DNA of 64,000 nucleotides, taken from contig NZ_JFZC01000015.1 in assembly GCF_000648615.1 (NCBI RefSeq), forward strand, positions 56,190 to 120,189, written 5' to 3'. Numbering within the stretch: position 1 is the stretch's first letter; each line of letters opens with the position of its first letter. Below are positions 18,730-27,993 of this stretch, piece by piece. This DNA is from Sporolactobacillus terrae DSM 11697. Lineage in GTDB: Bacteria > Bacillota > Bacilli > Bacillales > Sporolactobacillaceae. The translations under genes were made by a program, and so were the position numbers. The notes below the pieces were generated by a model. That model worked only from the letters and a program-made list of their open reading frames with translations, was not told where the DNA came from and searched no databases.

Positions 18730-20358
18730 TCACCCGACTTCCTGTGTGCGCGATTTTAGAATTTTATCAAGTAATTCTTGCAGAAACGGTATACCGACAC
18801 GGTTGCTGAATGCATAGAAGCTCTCACCAAGCTCCTTGTTGTCTCGGAAATAAATCAGGAAGTCTTTCAAAACATCCGGTAATAGATCGTTAGGAATTCT
18901 CCCTTTTAACCGTTCGTTAAATTTGCCCTCACCTTCAAGTGTCCCACCGACAAACAGTTCATAGGCATCAATCAGCTTTTTATCCTTCGTGCGCAGCTTC
19001 AGTCCTTGCAAACCGATTTCGGCGATTTGACGCTGCGCGCAAGAATTCGTACAGCCAACCATATGAATACGAACCGGAACATCAATATCAATCTCCCGAT
19101 CAAGAAATTCTGCGATTTCTCTCATGCGATCTTTCGTGTTCGTCAGGGCCAGATTGCAAAATTCATTGCCGGTGCAGGCAACTGCGTATCCGATAAAATG
19201 TGACGGTCGAATCGGAAAACGTTTGAAAATAACGTTTGCGAGCAAGCTTTCAACTTGGTTATCCGGAATATTGGGGATAATCAGATTCTGAGAATTAGCG
19301 GTTCTCAATTCGCCGCTGCCATAGGTTTTTGCAAGCTGAGCAAACGCATAAAAATCATTCGCTGCGATACGTCCAACCGGTACACTGACACCGACATAGC
19401 TGAATCCTTTTTGCTTCTGCGGATGCACGCCGTAGAAGAAACCTGCATTCCATCCTTTAAATTCATCATGACCAGTCGTTTCAAATGGTCCGGTCTGCTC
19501 CAAAACTTTCTTCTCGAACGTCTCAATGCCCCAGTCGGCAATCAAATATTTAAGCCGTGCGCGTGCGCGACTTTTTCGATAACCATAGTCGCGATACAGA
19601 TTAGTAACCGCTGCAGCGATCTTCACCACTTCTTGCGGACGAACAAACACATTCAGCTGCCGGGCAAGATAAGGCTTCGCCGCAAGACCCCCGCCAACCA
19701 GCACATGAAACCCCTTAACCAATTGACCATCGATCACTTTGGTCGCCGGAATAAAAGCAAGGTCATTGATTTGGGCGTGCCCCGCGTTATAAATATTTGT
19801 GTTCACTGATATTTTGTACTTACGCGGCAGATTGGAATAATCCGGATTATCCTGGAAAAAGTCAAAGAGGTCTTTTACGACCGGACGTGTGTCAAACAAT
19901 TCGTCTGCATCGATACCGGCAAGCGGATTACCGACAATGTTGCGCGGTGCATCGCCTTCTGCTTCACTTGTTGTCAGACCGACTGCATGCAGACGATCAA
20001 AAACTTCCGGGAGCTTCTCAAGAGGAACCCAATGATATTGGATTGCCTGACGCGTGGTGAGGTCCAAAAAACCGCGCCCGAATGCGTTGCCAATTTCTGA
20101 TAGAACGACTGCCTGATTATTGTTCATAATTCCCGTCGGCACTTTCACCCGAAGCATGAACAATCCTTTATCCTGGGGTTTCTGTACCGTCAACCCAGCA
20201 TATTTAAAATACATGTACTGATCTTTCGGAATGGATGCGAATCCTTCTTTCGCATACTTCGGAATATCATCAAAGATTGACAGCCCGTCTTTCTTTAACT
20301 TATTGATTTCATTTTTGTTGAGTTTCTCATTATTCGCCCAAACCTTTTCATAAGCCAT
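18730..20358 (-). CDS. sir: Assimilatory sulfite reductase, ferredoxin-type hemoprotein
   Basis: 542-aa siroheme/[4Fe-4S] enzyme reducing sulfite to sulfide with six electrons. Two ferrodoxin-like substrate domains are followed by the four cluster cysteines in CTGNEFC (about residues 397-403) and GCTNSC (about 437-442). The single-subunit form without a CysJ-type flavoprotein nearby implies electrons from a ferredoxin. Basic pairs such as RKYK and RKSRARARLKY suit siroheme and sulfite binding. ATG 20358 has AGGAGG 9 nt upstream. A nitrite reductase role is possible for the family, but the sulfate-assimilation neighbours favour sulfite. Confidence 0.92.
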   Translation of the reverse strand: MAYEKVWANNEKLNKNEINKLKKDGLSIFDDIPKYAKEGFASIPKDQYMYFKYAGLTVQKPQDKGLFMLRVKVPTGIMNNNQAVVLSEIGNAFGRGFLDLTTRQAIQYHWVPLEKLPEVFDRLHAVGLTTSEAEGDAPRNIVGNPLAGIDADELFDTRPVVKDLFDFFQDNPDYSNLPRKYKISVNTNIYNAGHAQINDLAFIPATKVIDGQLVKGFHVLVGGGLAAKPYLARQLNVFVRPQEVVKIAAAVTNLYRDYGYRKSRARARLKYLIADWGIETFEKKVLEQTGPFETTGHDEFKGWNAGFFYGVHPQKQKGFSYVGVSVPVGRIAANDFYAFAQLAKTYGSGELRTANSQNLIIPNIPDNQVESLLANVIFKRFPIRPSHFIGYAVACTGNEFCNLALTNTKDRMREIAEFLDREIDIDVPVRIHMVGCTNSCAQRQIAEIGLQGLKLRTKDKKLIDAYELFVGGTLEGEGKFNERLKGRIPNDLLPDVLKDFLIYFRDNKELGESFYAFSNRVGIPFLQELLDKILKSRTQEVG

Positions 20359-20383
20359 CGGCGTCTTCCTCCTCATTACCGGA

Positions 20384-20992
20384 TCATTTGTTGCCGATCA
20401 CCCGGTTTTTTTCTAATAGATCCATGACCCTCTGCGTGCTCTCCTCCAAACGCTGTTCCGATGTATCAATAATCAGATCAGGCGCCGGAGGTTCTTCATA
20501 GGGCGATGTGATACCGGTAAATGCTGTAATTTGACCGGCGAGCGCTTTCTTGTACAAACCTTTCGGATCACGCTTTTCGCATACCTCAAGTGGGCACTTT
20601 ACATAGATCTCAAAAAATTCATCATCCGCGACGCGCTGTCGTGCCGCTTCGCGATCTGCCTGAAAAGGCGAGATAAAGGCAGTCAGCACAATCGCATTGC
20701 TGTCGACAAACAAGCCGGCTACTTCACTGATTCTGCGAATATTTTCTTTTCGATCCGCTGCGGAGAAGCCCAGATCGCTGTTCAACCCGGTTCGGATATT
20801 GTCTCCGTCAAGGAGATAGGTATGGATTCCGCGCTTAAAAAGTTCATGTTCAACACGATTGGCAAGCGTCGATTTTCCTGAGCCGGACAAGCCGGTAAAC
20901 CAAACAACGGCGCCCCTGTGTCCGCTTCTTCTTTCTCTGTCCGCTTTCGTTACGGTCGTTTGATGCCAAATGATATGCTCTGCATCCGCCAT
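20384..20992 (-). CDS. cysC: Adenylyl-sulfate kinase
   Basis: 202-aa kinase converting APS to PAPS. Walker A is FTGLSGSGKST (about residues 30-40); the APS-kinase segments LDGDNIRTGLNSDLGFS and FISPFQADREAAR follow, then EIYVKCPLEVCEKRDPKGLY. ATG 20992 follows GGGGG. In Bacillales CysH can use APS directly, so CysC may serve other sulfation or be a parallel route. It lies 16 nt after sat. Confidence 0.93.
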   Translation of the reverse strand: MADAEHIIWHQTTVTKADRERRSGHRGAVVWFTGLSGSGKSTLANRVEHELFKRGIHTYLLDGDNIRTGLNSDLGFSAADRKENIRRISEVAGLFVDSNAIVLTAFISPFQADREAARQRVADDEFFEIYVKCPLEVCEKRDPKGLYKKALAGQITAFTGITSPYEEPPAPDLIIDTSEQRLEESTQRVMDLLEKNRVIGNK

Positions 20993-21008
20993 GTGCCCTA
21001 CATCCCCC

Positions 21009-22160
21009 TTACTTCGCAAGATCTGCCTTTTCTCTTAATCCATCAATCAAAACCCGAGCGACTTCCGGCCTGCTGAACGTTTCAGGCGGACGGATTCCCT
21101 CCCTAAGCAAAGCTCTTACTTTCGTTCCGGAAAGGGAGACATGGTTCGACGGATCATGCGGGCAGGTTTTATTTGACGCCATGCTTCCGCACTTTTTGCA
21201 AAAATAGCTGTTTTCAAAGAAAAGGGTTTGAATATCCAGTTCATCACGCGAAAAGTTAGAAAAAATCTTCTGCGCGTCATAGGGTCCATAATAATCCTTA
21301 ACCCCGGCATGATCTCTGCCGACAATAAAATGCGTACACCCGAAATTTTTCCGGCAAATCGCATGGAAAACAGCTTCACGCGGCCCTGCATAGCGCATCG
21401 CAGCCGGGAATACGGCGAGTGCCGTTCGCTCCTTCACGTAATAGTTGTCGATCAAGGCATGGTAGCTTCGCATACGAATATCCGCAGGAATATCATCTTT
21501 TTTTGTTTCGCCGACCAAGGGATTGATAAACAGCCCATCAACCGTCTCAAGCGCTGTCTTTTGAATATGCTCGTGAGCGCGATGGATCGGATTACGCGTC
21601 TGAAAGCCAACAATGGTCTTCCAGCCTTTTCGATCAAACAAACGCCGCGTTTCTGCAGGATCCAAGAAATCGTCCGCAAACTCAGCAGGTCGTTTCGAGC
21701 GCTTAATCAGTTCAATCGGACCAGACAGATACACGTCGCCGCGTTCATACAACCGTTTCACACCCGGATGTGCGGTATCATTGGTTAAGTACACCTTTCT
21801 TGCTTCATTTTCCTTATCCGGATGATATTTTTCGGTGATCTCAATCGTACCGTATACCTCACCTTGGTAGGTCAGTTTAACTTTTTCGCCAATGCTTACC
21901 CGTTCAGCTGCGTCCTCGGTTACCGGCAATGTCACCGGAATTGTCCAAGCAAGCCCAGTTGTCAGCCGCATCGTTTCGACGACTGAACGATAGTTCTCCT
22001 CATTAAGAAAACCGGTGAGCGGGCTGTAAATGCCACTTGCAATCAATTCCAGATCACTCAATGCGACTTGGTCAATCTGAAGTTCTTTATCCAGTTCATC
22101 AACGGCTCCCCCAAAGTTTTGCCGATTCACCAGTGTGCCGCCATGCGGTATGCTTGTCAT
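21009..22160 (-). CDS. sat: Sulfate adenylyltransferase (ATP sulfurylase)
   Basis: 383-aa single-chain ATP sulfurylase making APS from sulfate and ATP. The catalytic loop [12 protein letters not shown] is at about residues 195-206, [16 protein letters not shown] near 275 and the cysteine pairs CKKCGS and CPHD near 315-330 are the zinc-type element of bacterial and archaeal Sat proteins. GAGGGG precedes the ATG. About 90 nt separate it from cysH. Confidence 0.95.
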   Translation of the reverse strand: MTSIPHGGTLVNRQNFGGAVDELDKELQIDQVALSDLELIASGIYSPLTGFLNEENYRSVVETMRLTTGLAWTIPVTLPVTEDAAERVSIGEKVKLTYQGEVYGTIEITEKYHPDKENEARKVYLTNDTAHPGVKRLYERGDVYLSGPIELIKRSKRPAEFADDFLDPAETRRLFDRKGWKTIVGFQTRNPIHRAHEHIQKTALETVDGLFINPLVGETKKDDIPADIRMRSYHALIDNYYVKERTALAVFPAAMRYAGPREAVFHAICRKNFGCTHFIVGRDHAGVKDYYGPYDAQKIFSNFSRDELDIQTLFFENSYFCKKCGSMASNKTCPHDPSNHVSLSGTKVRALLREGIRPPETFSRPEVARVLIDGLREKADLAK

Positions 22161-22252
22161 GATTTTCCCCTCATTTCCGTTTCTAAAATTGCATCTCTTT
22201 CAAGTTTTCAAATGGCATTAATCGTATTATTCATCTGATTATACTCGGAATT

Positions 22253-22990
22253 TTAGTCTTTTAAATGAAGCCCGCATTCCGTTTTATCAAACGCGCTCCA
22301 CCTGCCAGCGCGCTGATCTTCGCCGGCTTTCACCGGTCGCGTACAATAGGCGCAGCCGATACTAGGATAGTTTTGATCATGCAGCGGATTATACGGTAAA
22401 TCATGTTTGCGCACATAATCCCATATTTCCGTCCATTTCCAATGGATAAGCGGACAAATTTTCACCGATTGAAAGCGTTCATCTTTGTTTACAAATGAAA
22501 CGGATCGTCTTAGTGGCGACTGCTCATGCCTTAGCCCGGAAATCCATGCGTTATAGTGTTTTAATCGCCCCGCAAGCGGATCGATTTTGCGGATCCGGCA
22601 ACAGAGATCGGGTCGCCGCTTCCAAAGCTCCGCGCCATATTCTTCAGCTTGTTGTTCAGGAGTAAGCGCAGGTTTTTCTTTGATGATCTTCAGTTGCGGA
22701 TAACGCTTTTCCACGCGATCGATCAGCTCATAGGTTTCCTTGAAGTGAAAATCAGTGTCGAGAAAAATAACCGAAGCCGTTTTGTTCATTGAGTAAATCA
22801 GATCAATCAGCACCATTCCTTCAACACCGAAACTGCAGGAATAAACGACTTTATCCCCATACTCCTGGAAGGCCCACCCGAGTACTTTTCTGGACTCAAG
22901 CAACGCTATTCGATCACTGAATTCAGGGAGTTTCGCATTGCCCCATTGACTGTAAGTTACTGTATTCGACGTTGCACTCACCTCTTTCAT
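22253..22990 (-). CDS. cysH: Adenylyl-sulfate (APS/PAPS) reductase
   Basis: 245-aa thioredoxin-dependent reductase releasing sulfite. It has the PP-loop region VYSCSFGVEGMVLIDLI, the cluster cysteines in DLCCRIRKIDPL and GCAYCTRPV, and the C-terminal catalytic ECGLHLKD. The two cysteine pairs indicate a [4Fe-4S] enzyme of the kind that accepts APS, as in B. subtilis. Start is ATG 22990, with only a weak ribosome binding site; a TTG at 22993 is adjacent. It lies about 45 nt after the 38-aa ferredoxin-like ORF. Confidence 0.93.
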   Translation of the reverse strand: MKEVSATSNTVTYSQWGNAKLPEFSDRIALLESRKVLGWAFQEYGDKVVYSCSFGVEGMVLIDLIYSMNKTASVIFLDTDFHFKETYELIDRVEKRYPQLKIIKEKPALTPEQQAEEYGAELWKRRPDLCCRIRKIDPLAGRLKHYNAWISGLRHEQSPLRRSVSFVNKDERFQSVKICPLIHWKWTEIWDYVRKHDLPYNPLHDQNYPSIGCAYCTRPVKAGEDQRAGRWSAFDKTECGLHLKD

Positions 22991-23034
22991 CAATTTCGCA
23001 GCCTACGTTTAGGAAAAAAATACCGATTAAATAG

Positions 23035-23151
23035 TCACCATTTGCACTCGCCATCCGGCATCGCATCCTCCAGCATTGTTTTCACAGGGCAGGCGTCTGG
23101 GTATTTCCCTACTTTTTCACCAATACCAGCCGATGTAATGACAAATGCCAC
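23035..23151 (-). CDS. 38-aa truncated ferredoxin-like protein
   Basis: GTG start with an excellent ribosome binding site (AGGAGGAGG, 23161-23169, 9 nt spacing). The product begins MAFVITSAGIGEKVGKYP then DACPVKTMLEDAMPDGECKW. The opening matches the conserved start of bacterial 7Fe/8Fe ferredoxins (MAFVIT..CI..K...C...CPV), but two of the expected cysteines are replaced (Gly9, Tyr17) and the second cluster half is missing. Only two cysteines remain, so a normal cluster seems impossible. It is the first ORF after the SAM riboswitch, before cysH: either a decayed sulfite-reductase ferredoxin or a kept leader-like peptide. Confidence 0.6.
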   Translation of the reverse strand: MAFVITSAGIGEKVGKYPDACPVKTMLEDAMPDGECKW

Positions 23152-23169
23152 TCGTTTTAACCTCCTCCT

Positions 23170-23209
23170 AAAAAAATAACCCTTCTTCCATTTTGTAGGA
23201 AAAAAGGTT
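23170..23209 (-). terminator. Expression-platform terminator of the cysH SAM riboswitch
   Basis: Minus strand AACCTTTTTTCC pairs with GGAAGAAGGGTT, followed by ATTTTTTT. The alternative antiterminator pairs TAGGAAAAA (just after P1) with TTTTTCCTA of the terminator arm, giving the usual SAM-off switch. Confidence 0.75.
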
Positions 23210-23221
23210 GCGTCGTTTTTC

Positions 23222-23334
23222 CTATCTTTCAAAATGGTTGACCATTTTGCTGGAATTAGCACCTTACAGAGAAAACGAATCTGTGCAGGTTGCCGGATGT
23301 CATCGGGCCAGTCCCTCCATCACTCTGGATAGAT
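23222..23334 (-). promoter_or_regulatory. SAM-I (S-box) riboswitch controlling the cysH operon
   Basis: The minus strand reads CTATCCAGAGTGATGGAG, GGACTGGCCC, CGGCAACC and AAGGTGCTAATTCCAGC in the S-box order. P1 is CTATC (23328-23332) with GATAG (23222-23226), and a P4 hairpin CAAAATGG/CCATTTTG is present. SAM binding should stabilise P1 and allow the terminator at 23170-23209, coupling sulfate reduction to SAM level. Confidence 0.95.
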
Positions 23335-23350
23335 CATTTAATTGTGTTTG

Positions 23351-23379
23351 ATTTTAGAATGAATCGCAAGGGATGTCAA
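23351..23379 (-). promoter_or_regulatory. Promoter of the cysH operon
   Basis: Minus strand TTGACA (23374-23379), a 17-nt spacer and TAAAAT (23351-23356), about 10 nt before the start of the S-box aptamer. Confidence 0.8.
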
Positions 23380-23521
23380 TGATCCTTTATTCATAGTTTA
23401 CAAATTAATTAAAATTCTTTATTGATTCATCGGATAAACGGAGTTGCTGAATGATAGAAACGCAAGACCGGTTGATAGAATTGCAAAATGTAACAAATTC
23501 TGATTTTAGTAAATTTATCCC

Positions 23522-23550
23522 TTGTCTAATACCAACTATAGTGATAGGAT
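23522..23550 (+). promoter_or_regulatory. Promoter of the sulfate transporter operon
   Basis: TTGTCT (23522-23527), a 17-nt spacer and TAGGAT (23545-23550). Predicted start near 23557, about 385 nt before the sbp start codon, leaving room for a long structured leader. Confidence 0.6.
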
Positions 23551-23556
23551 TAATCC

Positions 23557-23833
23557 AATTTAAGTGACGCTTATCGTGAACAGCGGAGATCCCGTAGCTA
23601 CCCGGAAACCATTTTTTGTAAGAATACGTAAAGGCGCTAAATCGAACAGGTTCTCCCTAATAGACTAGGGATCTCCGGATTCTTGGTACGTATGTAATCC
23701 TCTTCACACCGTTTTCAGAGAATGGGGATTTTTCGTGAAAATTATGGAGAAAGAATTGAGGCGAATCCTTATCGACTGCCCGATGGCTGCCGCAGACCCT
23801 ACCGATTCTTCTGCCTGAGCGTTGATAAGTGTC
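23557..23833 (+). ncRNA. Candidate structured 5' leader RNA of sbp-cysTWA
   Basis: The leader starts with GACGCTTATC (23566-23575), which pairs with GATAAGTGTC (23824-23833), 10 bp with one wobble. Inside, GGAGATCCC (23585-23593) pairs perfectly with GGGATCTCC (23668-23676). The outer CTTATC/GATAAG stem and segments such as ACCCGGAAACC and AAGGCGCTAAATC recall an S-box, but the conserved GGACTGGCCC and AATTCCAGC parts are absent. No protein-coding ORF with a ribosome binding site lies here. It may be a diverged or uncharacterised regulatory RNA; not assigned to a known class. Confidence 0.4.
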
Positions 23834-23941
23834 CTTAATTGCAGCTTTTTTCAAACCCGTTTCCTTTGTTGCTGATTGTTTGCTTTCGTGACACCATCAC
23901 TTAAAAAGAAAAATGCAATGCTATTTAAGGGGGAAGTTAAA

Positions 23942-24982
23942 ATGAAAAAACACAGCTTGTTGCTTCTTGCTGCATTGATGATTATCAGTGTGCTCAGCGC
24001 CTGCGGATCAAGCAATGCTTCACAAGGATCCGGCGACAATACGAAAAAGTCGATCAAATTGCTTAATGTTTCCTATGATCCAACTCGAGAACTTTACGAA
24101 CACTATAATGCTGCATTTGCCAAGTACTGGAAGAAGAAAACAAATCAGAATGTAACCATTCAGCAATCCCATGGCGGTTCAGGCAAACAGGCCCGCTCGG
24201 TTATTGACGGTTTAAAAGCAGATGTCGTCACACTGGCCCTTTCTGGTGACATTGACGCAATCGCCGATAGCACGGACAACCTGAATAAAAACTGGCAAAA
24301 ACGACTGCCTGATAACTCCACCCCCTATACCTCAACCATTGTCTTTCTTGTGCGCAAAGGCAATCCGAAACACATCAAAGATTGGGATGACCTGACACGA
24401 AAAGGCGTTTCTATTGTCACCCCGAATCCTAAAACCTCCGGCGGCGCACGCTGGAACTATCTAGCGGCCTGGGCTTATGCGGACAAGAAATATAATAACG
24501 ACCAAGCGAAAAGCAAGGCATTCGTCAAAAAACTCTACTCCAACGTAAAAGTGCTTGACTCCGGTGCACGCGGCGCAACCACAACGTTCACGGAGCGCGG
24601 TGTCGGTGATGTGCTGATCGCCTGGGAAAACGAAGCGTTTTTGAGCATCGATGAACTCGGCAAGGACAAGTTTGATATCGTTACGCCGTCACTAAGTATT
24701 CTTGCAGAACCACCCGTTGCAGTTGTCGACAAGAACGCGAAAAGCAATGGAACAACAAAGGTCGCTACTGAATACTTGAAATACCTCTACAGCGATGAAG
24801 CTCAGAATATTATTGCGAAGAATTATTATCGACCAAGGAACCAGAAAATTCTGGCTAAATATAGTGATCAATTTCCAAAACTTAATCTTGTAACGGTTGA
24901 AGATCACTTCGGCGGTTGGACAAAAGCTCAGAAAACGCATTTTGCTGATGGCGGTACATTCGACCAAATTTATTCTAAATAA
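23942..24982 (+). CDS. sbp: Sulfate/thiosulfate ABC transporter binding lipoprotein
   Basis: 346-aa periplasmic-type binding protein. Residues 1-24 form a lipoprotein signal (LSVLSAC lipobox). The sulfate-binding family motifs [36 protein letters not shown] and [16 protein letters not shown] are present. The ATG at 23942 follows AAGGGGGAAG. First gene of sbp-cysT-cysW-cysA, delivering sulfate for the divergent cysH operon. Confidence 0.95.
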   Translation: MKKHSLLLLAALMIISVLSACGSSNASQGSGDNTKKSIKLLNVSYDPTRELYEHYNAAFAKYWKKKTNQNVTIQQSHGGSGKQARSVIDGLKADVVTLALSGDIDAIADSTDNLNKNWQKRLPDNSTPYTSTIVFLVRKGNPKHIKDWDDLTRKGVSIVTPNPKTSGGARWNYLAAWAYADKKYNNDQAKSKAFVKKLYSNVKVLDSGARGATTTFTERGVGDVLIAWENEAFLSIDELGKDKFDIVTPSLSILAEPPVAVVDKNAKSNGTTKVATEYLKYLYSDEAQNIIAKNYYRPRNQKILAKYSDQFPKLNLVTVEDHFGGWTKAQKTHFADGGTFDQIYSK

Positions 24983-25031
24983 TCACTGTACATTCGCTTC
25001 TGTTAATCCGTGCGCAATGGAGTTGAGAAAT

Positions 25032-25865
25032 TTGTCACGTATTCAGCATTCAAAAAAGAAACAATCCATTCCCGGTTTTGGCTTGACGATGGGTCTGTCG
25101 ACGCTCTACCTGTCTCTGCTCGTGCTGATCCCGCTTTCACTTGTCTTTATTTATTCAGCTCGGCTCGGCTGGACAGCTTTTTGGAATGACGTTACCGACC
25201 CAAGAGTGGTCGCTTCATACAAGTTGAGTTTTCTAACTGCATTTTCAGCTGCCCTCGTGAATCTGGTATTCGGGCTCCTGTTTGCTTGGGTGCTCAGCCG
25301 GTATACCTTCCCATTGAAGCGGATCGTCGATGGTCTTGTTGATTTACCGTTCGCTCTTCCAACTGCGGTAGCCGGTATTACCCTCACAACGCTCTATTCT
25401 GAGAAGGGATGGATCGGCAAATGGCTGCCGTTTGATGTTTCGTTTACGCCAATTGGCATTACGCTCGCACTTATCTTTGTCGGACTGCCGTTTGTCGTGC
25501 GAATGGTTCAGCCGGTTCTGCAGAATTTTGAACACGAAGTCGAAGAAGCCTCGGCCTCTCTCGGCGCGACACCGTTTCAGACATTTAGAAGAGTTATTTT
25601 CCCACAATTGCTGCCTGCTGCACTGTCCGGGTTTTCGCTTGCATTTGCACGTTCGCTTGGCGAATACGGTTCCGTCGTCTTCATTGCCGGAAATATGCCA
25701 TTTAAAACGGAAATCGCGCCGCTGATGATTATGACAAAACTGGAACAGTTCGACTACCCGGCTGCGACAGCTATTGCCGTTGTGATGCTTGTCATCTCGT
25801 TCGCGCTGATCCTGCTGATTAATTTAATCCAGTGGTGGTCGCGCATACGTTATGCGAGCCATTAA
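25032..25865 (+). CDS. cysT: Sulfate ABC transporter permease CysT
   Basis: 277-aa inner-membrane permease with six hydrophobic segments and the cytoplasmic EAA loop EEASASLGATPFQTFRRVIFPQLLP (around residue 175). I favour the TTG at 25032 (GGAG 9 nt upstream); an ATG at 25017, five codons earlier, has no ribosome binding site. It forms a heterodimer with CysW. Confidence 0.93.
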   Translation: MSRIQHSKKKQSIPGFGLTMGLSTLYLSLLVLIPLSLVFIYSARLGWTAFWNDVTDPRVVASYKLSFLTAFSAALVNLVFGLLFAWVLSRYTFPLKRIVDGLVDLPFALPTAVAGITLTTLYSEKGWIGKWLPFDVSFTPIGITLALIFVGLPFVVRMVQPVLQNFEHEVEEASASLGATPFQTFRRVIFPQLLPAALSGFSLAFARSLGEYGSVVFIAGNMPFKTEIAPLMIMTKLEQFDYPAATAIAVVMLVISFALILLINLIQWWSRIRYASH

Positions 25866-25888
25866 CTCGGAAGAGGAGTTGCTGTTTT

Positions 25889-26755
25889 ATGGAAAGCACG
25901 GTTCAACCGAATCTACCTGGTCAAGCGTTTACTGCCCGTCATTCACTGAAAGGGGACATTGTACGCTGGTCGCTCATTACCATTGTCCTGCTCTTTTTCT
26001 TCAGTTTTCTGATCATCCCGCTTGTTTCGATTTTTTTTGAAGCGTTTAGGCAAGGGGTCAGGGTCTATTTGTCATCGATTGTTGAAGCGGATGCTTTATC
26101 TGCAATCCGGCTGACACTCTTCGTCACACTGATCGTCGTCCCAATCAATGCGGTTTTCGGAATCCTTTTTGCTTGGGTAATCACAAAATATTCTTTTAGA
26201 GGCAAAAATTTTCTTATTACGCTGATCGATCTTCCTTTTTCTGTTTCACCTGTGATTGGCGGTTTGATTTTCATTCTTTTATTTGGACAGCACAGTTCAC
26301 TTGGTCAGTGGCTGATCAGCCATAATATCAACATTGTTTTTAACGTCCCTGGGATCGTTCTGGCCACCCTGTTCGTGACCTTTCCCTTTATCTCCAGGGA
26401 ACTGATCCCATTAATGCAGAGCCAAGGAACCGTTTCAGAGGAAGCGTCGATCATGCTCGGCGCCAGCGCCTGGCAAACGTTTATTCATGTGACTTTGCCG
26501 AATATCAAATGGGCACTTTTCTATGGGATTATTTTATGTAATGCGCGCTCCATCGGCGAATTTGGTGCCGTCTCTGTTGTTTCCGGTCACATCCGTGGAA
26601 TGACGAATACAATGCCTCTGCAAATTGAAAACCTGTATAATGAATACCAATTTGTCGCTGCCTTCGCCATTGCATCGATTATGTCGCTCTTGGCTATTCT
26701 GACCATGGTCATTAAAGTGATACTTGAAAATTTCATTAAAAAGCAGACCCTGTGA
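25889..26755 (+). CDS. cysW: Sulfate ABC transporter permease CysW
   Basis: 288-aa permease partner of CysT, six hydrophobic segments and an EAA loop (SEEASIMLGASAWQTFIHVTLP, around residue 190), followed by SIGEFGAVSVVSGHIRG typical of CysW. ATG 25889 has GAGGAG about 10 nt upstream. Gap to cysT 23 nt, gap to cysA 35 nt. Confidence 0.94.
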   Translation: MESTVQPNLPGQAFTARHSLKGDIVRWSLITIVLLFFFSFLIIPLVSIFFEAFRQGVRVYLSSIVEADALSAIRLTLFVTLIVVPINAVFGILFAWVITKYSFRGKNFLITLIDLPFSVSPVIGGLIFILLFGQHSSLGQWLISHNINIVFNVPGIVLATLFVTFPFISRELIPLMQSQGTVSEEASIMLGASAWQTFIHVTLPNIKWALFYGIILCNARSIGEFGAVSVVSGHIRGMTNTMPLQIENLYNEYQFVAAFAIASIMSLLAILTMVIKVILENFIKKQTL

Positions 26756-26790
26756 AGACTTGAATGGTCTACTTTTTTCAGGAGGTATTC

Positions 26791-27849
26791 ATGTTGAGTA
26801 TTGAAATTAATCACGTATCCAAAGCATTTGACTCCTTTCAAATTCTTAACGATATCAACTTAACGATACCGACCGGCGAACTCGTGGCTTTACTAGGGCC
26901 ATCAGGATCAGGAAAAACCTCATTGCTTCGCATTGTCGCCGGACTGGAACAGCCGGATAATGGGCAAATCGTTTTTCACGGACAGGATCTGACCAATGCT
27001 CATATTAAAGAGCGTCAAGTCGGATTTGTTTTCCAGCATTATGCGCTTTTTCAGAACATGACGGTGTTTGACAACATTGCCTATGGCCTTAGGGTGCGGC
27101 CGAGAAAAATCAGACCTTCCCGAACAGAAATCAAGGCAAAGGTTGATAAGTTACTCCGTTTAGTTCGCCTCGAGCCCTTTGGCAAACGCTATCCGTCTCA
27201 GTTGTCCGGTGGGCAACGGCAGCGGGTTGCGCTTGCCCGTGCTTTGGCTATTGAGCCAAAGATTCTGTTGCTTGATGAACCTTTCGGCGCACTGGATGCC
27301 AAAGTGAGAAAAGAACTGAGGTACTGGCTCAGGGAACTTCACGAATCAGTCAAAGTTACAAGTATTTTTGTAACCCACGACCAAGAAGAAGCCTTTGAAG
27401 TTGCCGATCGTGTTGTCATCATTCAGAACGGGAAAATCGAGCAGATTGGAACACCAGAACAGGTCTACAATCACCCTGCTAATCCCTTTGTCTATGACTT
27501 TATCGGTAGTGCCAACAAGTTCGAGGGAAAGATCATTAACGGTACCTTTATCGATGGCTCCTTTGAAACCGAAGCGCCGATTGATCCCAACATCGAATCC
27601 GCCGGACTTGGATTTGTCCGACCTTACCATTTCATCATTGAAAAAGATCGTTCCGGAAAATATTCCATTCCCGTGCAGATCAAACATATCCATGCCGTTG
27701 GACCGACCGTTCATCTCGAAGTCGAACGCTCAGACAGCCACCACGTGCTTAATATCGAAGTTAACTGGGAAGAGTTTTCCCTGTTAAACTTGAAAAAAGA
27801 TCAAACCATCCATATCAAGCCAAAAAAAGTGCAAATATTTGCTGTATAA
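26791..27849 (+). CDS. cysA: Sulfate ABC transporter ATP-binding protein CysA
   Basis: 352-aa ATPase. Walker A GPSGSGKTS (about residues 36-44), Q-loop FVFQHYALFQNM, signature LSGGQRQRVALARAL (about 133-147), Walker B ILLLDEPFGALD and switch VTHDQEEAFEVADRV. The last third is the regulatory TOBE-type domain common to CysA/MalK-like proteins. AGGAGG precedes the ATG. Last gene before a strong terminator. Confidence 0.95.
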   Translation: MLSIEINHVSKAFDSFQILNDINLTIPTGELVALLGPSGSGKTSLLRIVAGLEQPDNGQIVFHGQDLTNAHIKERQVGFVFQHYALFQNMTVFDNIAYGLRVRPRKIRPSRTEIKAKVDKLLRLVRLEPFGKRYPSQLSGGQRQRVALARALAIEPKILLLDEPFGALDAKVRKELRYWLRELHESVKVTSIFVTHDQEEAFEVADRVVIIQNGKIEQIGTPEQVYNHPANPFVYDFIGSANKFEGKIINGTFIDGSFETEAPIDPNIESAGLGFVRPYHFIIEKDRSGKYSIPVQIKHIHAVGPTVHLEVERSDSHHVLNIEVNWEEFSLLNLKKDQTIHIKPKKVQIFAV

Positions 27850-27861
27850 GATTCAAGATCG

Positions 27862-27897
27862 AGAGACCTGGAAGGAAAGCCGTCCAGGTCTTTTTTT
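27862..27897 (+). terminator. Terminator after cysA
   Basis: AGACCTGGA pairs with TCCAGGTCT around AGGAAAGCCG, followed by T7. Confidence 0.85.
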
Positions 27898-27993
27898 CTG
27901 GAAGCCAAAATAACGCTGAGTCATTGATTTACTGTTTGACTCAGCGTATCTGATTAAAGCAATGATACGAAACTCCTGCACTCTGATGGTCGA

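Noticed and set aside
19255..19809. 184-codon plus-strand ORF opposite the sulfite reductase gene
   Set aside because: Antisense to a well-supported enzyme with cluster cysteines; no ribosome binding site.
23566..23833. Assignment of the sbp leader as a SAM-I riboswitch
   Set aside because: The outer CTTATC/GATAAG stem fits, but the conserved GGACTGGCCC, CGGCAACC and AATTCCAGC blocks are absent, so I only report it as an unassigned structured RNA.
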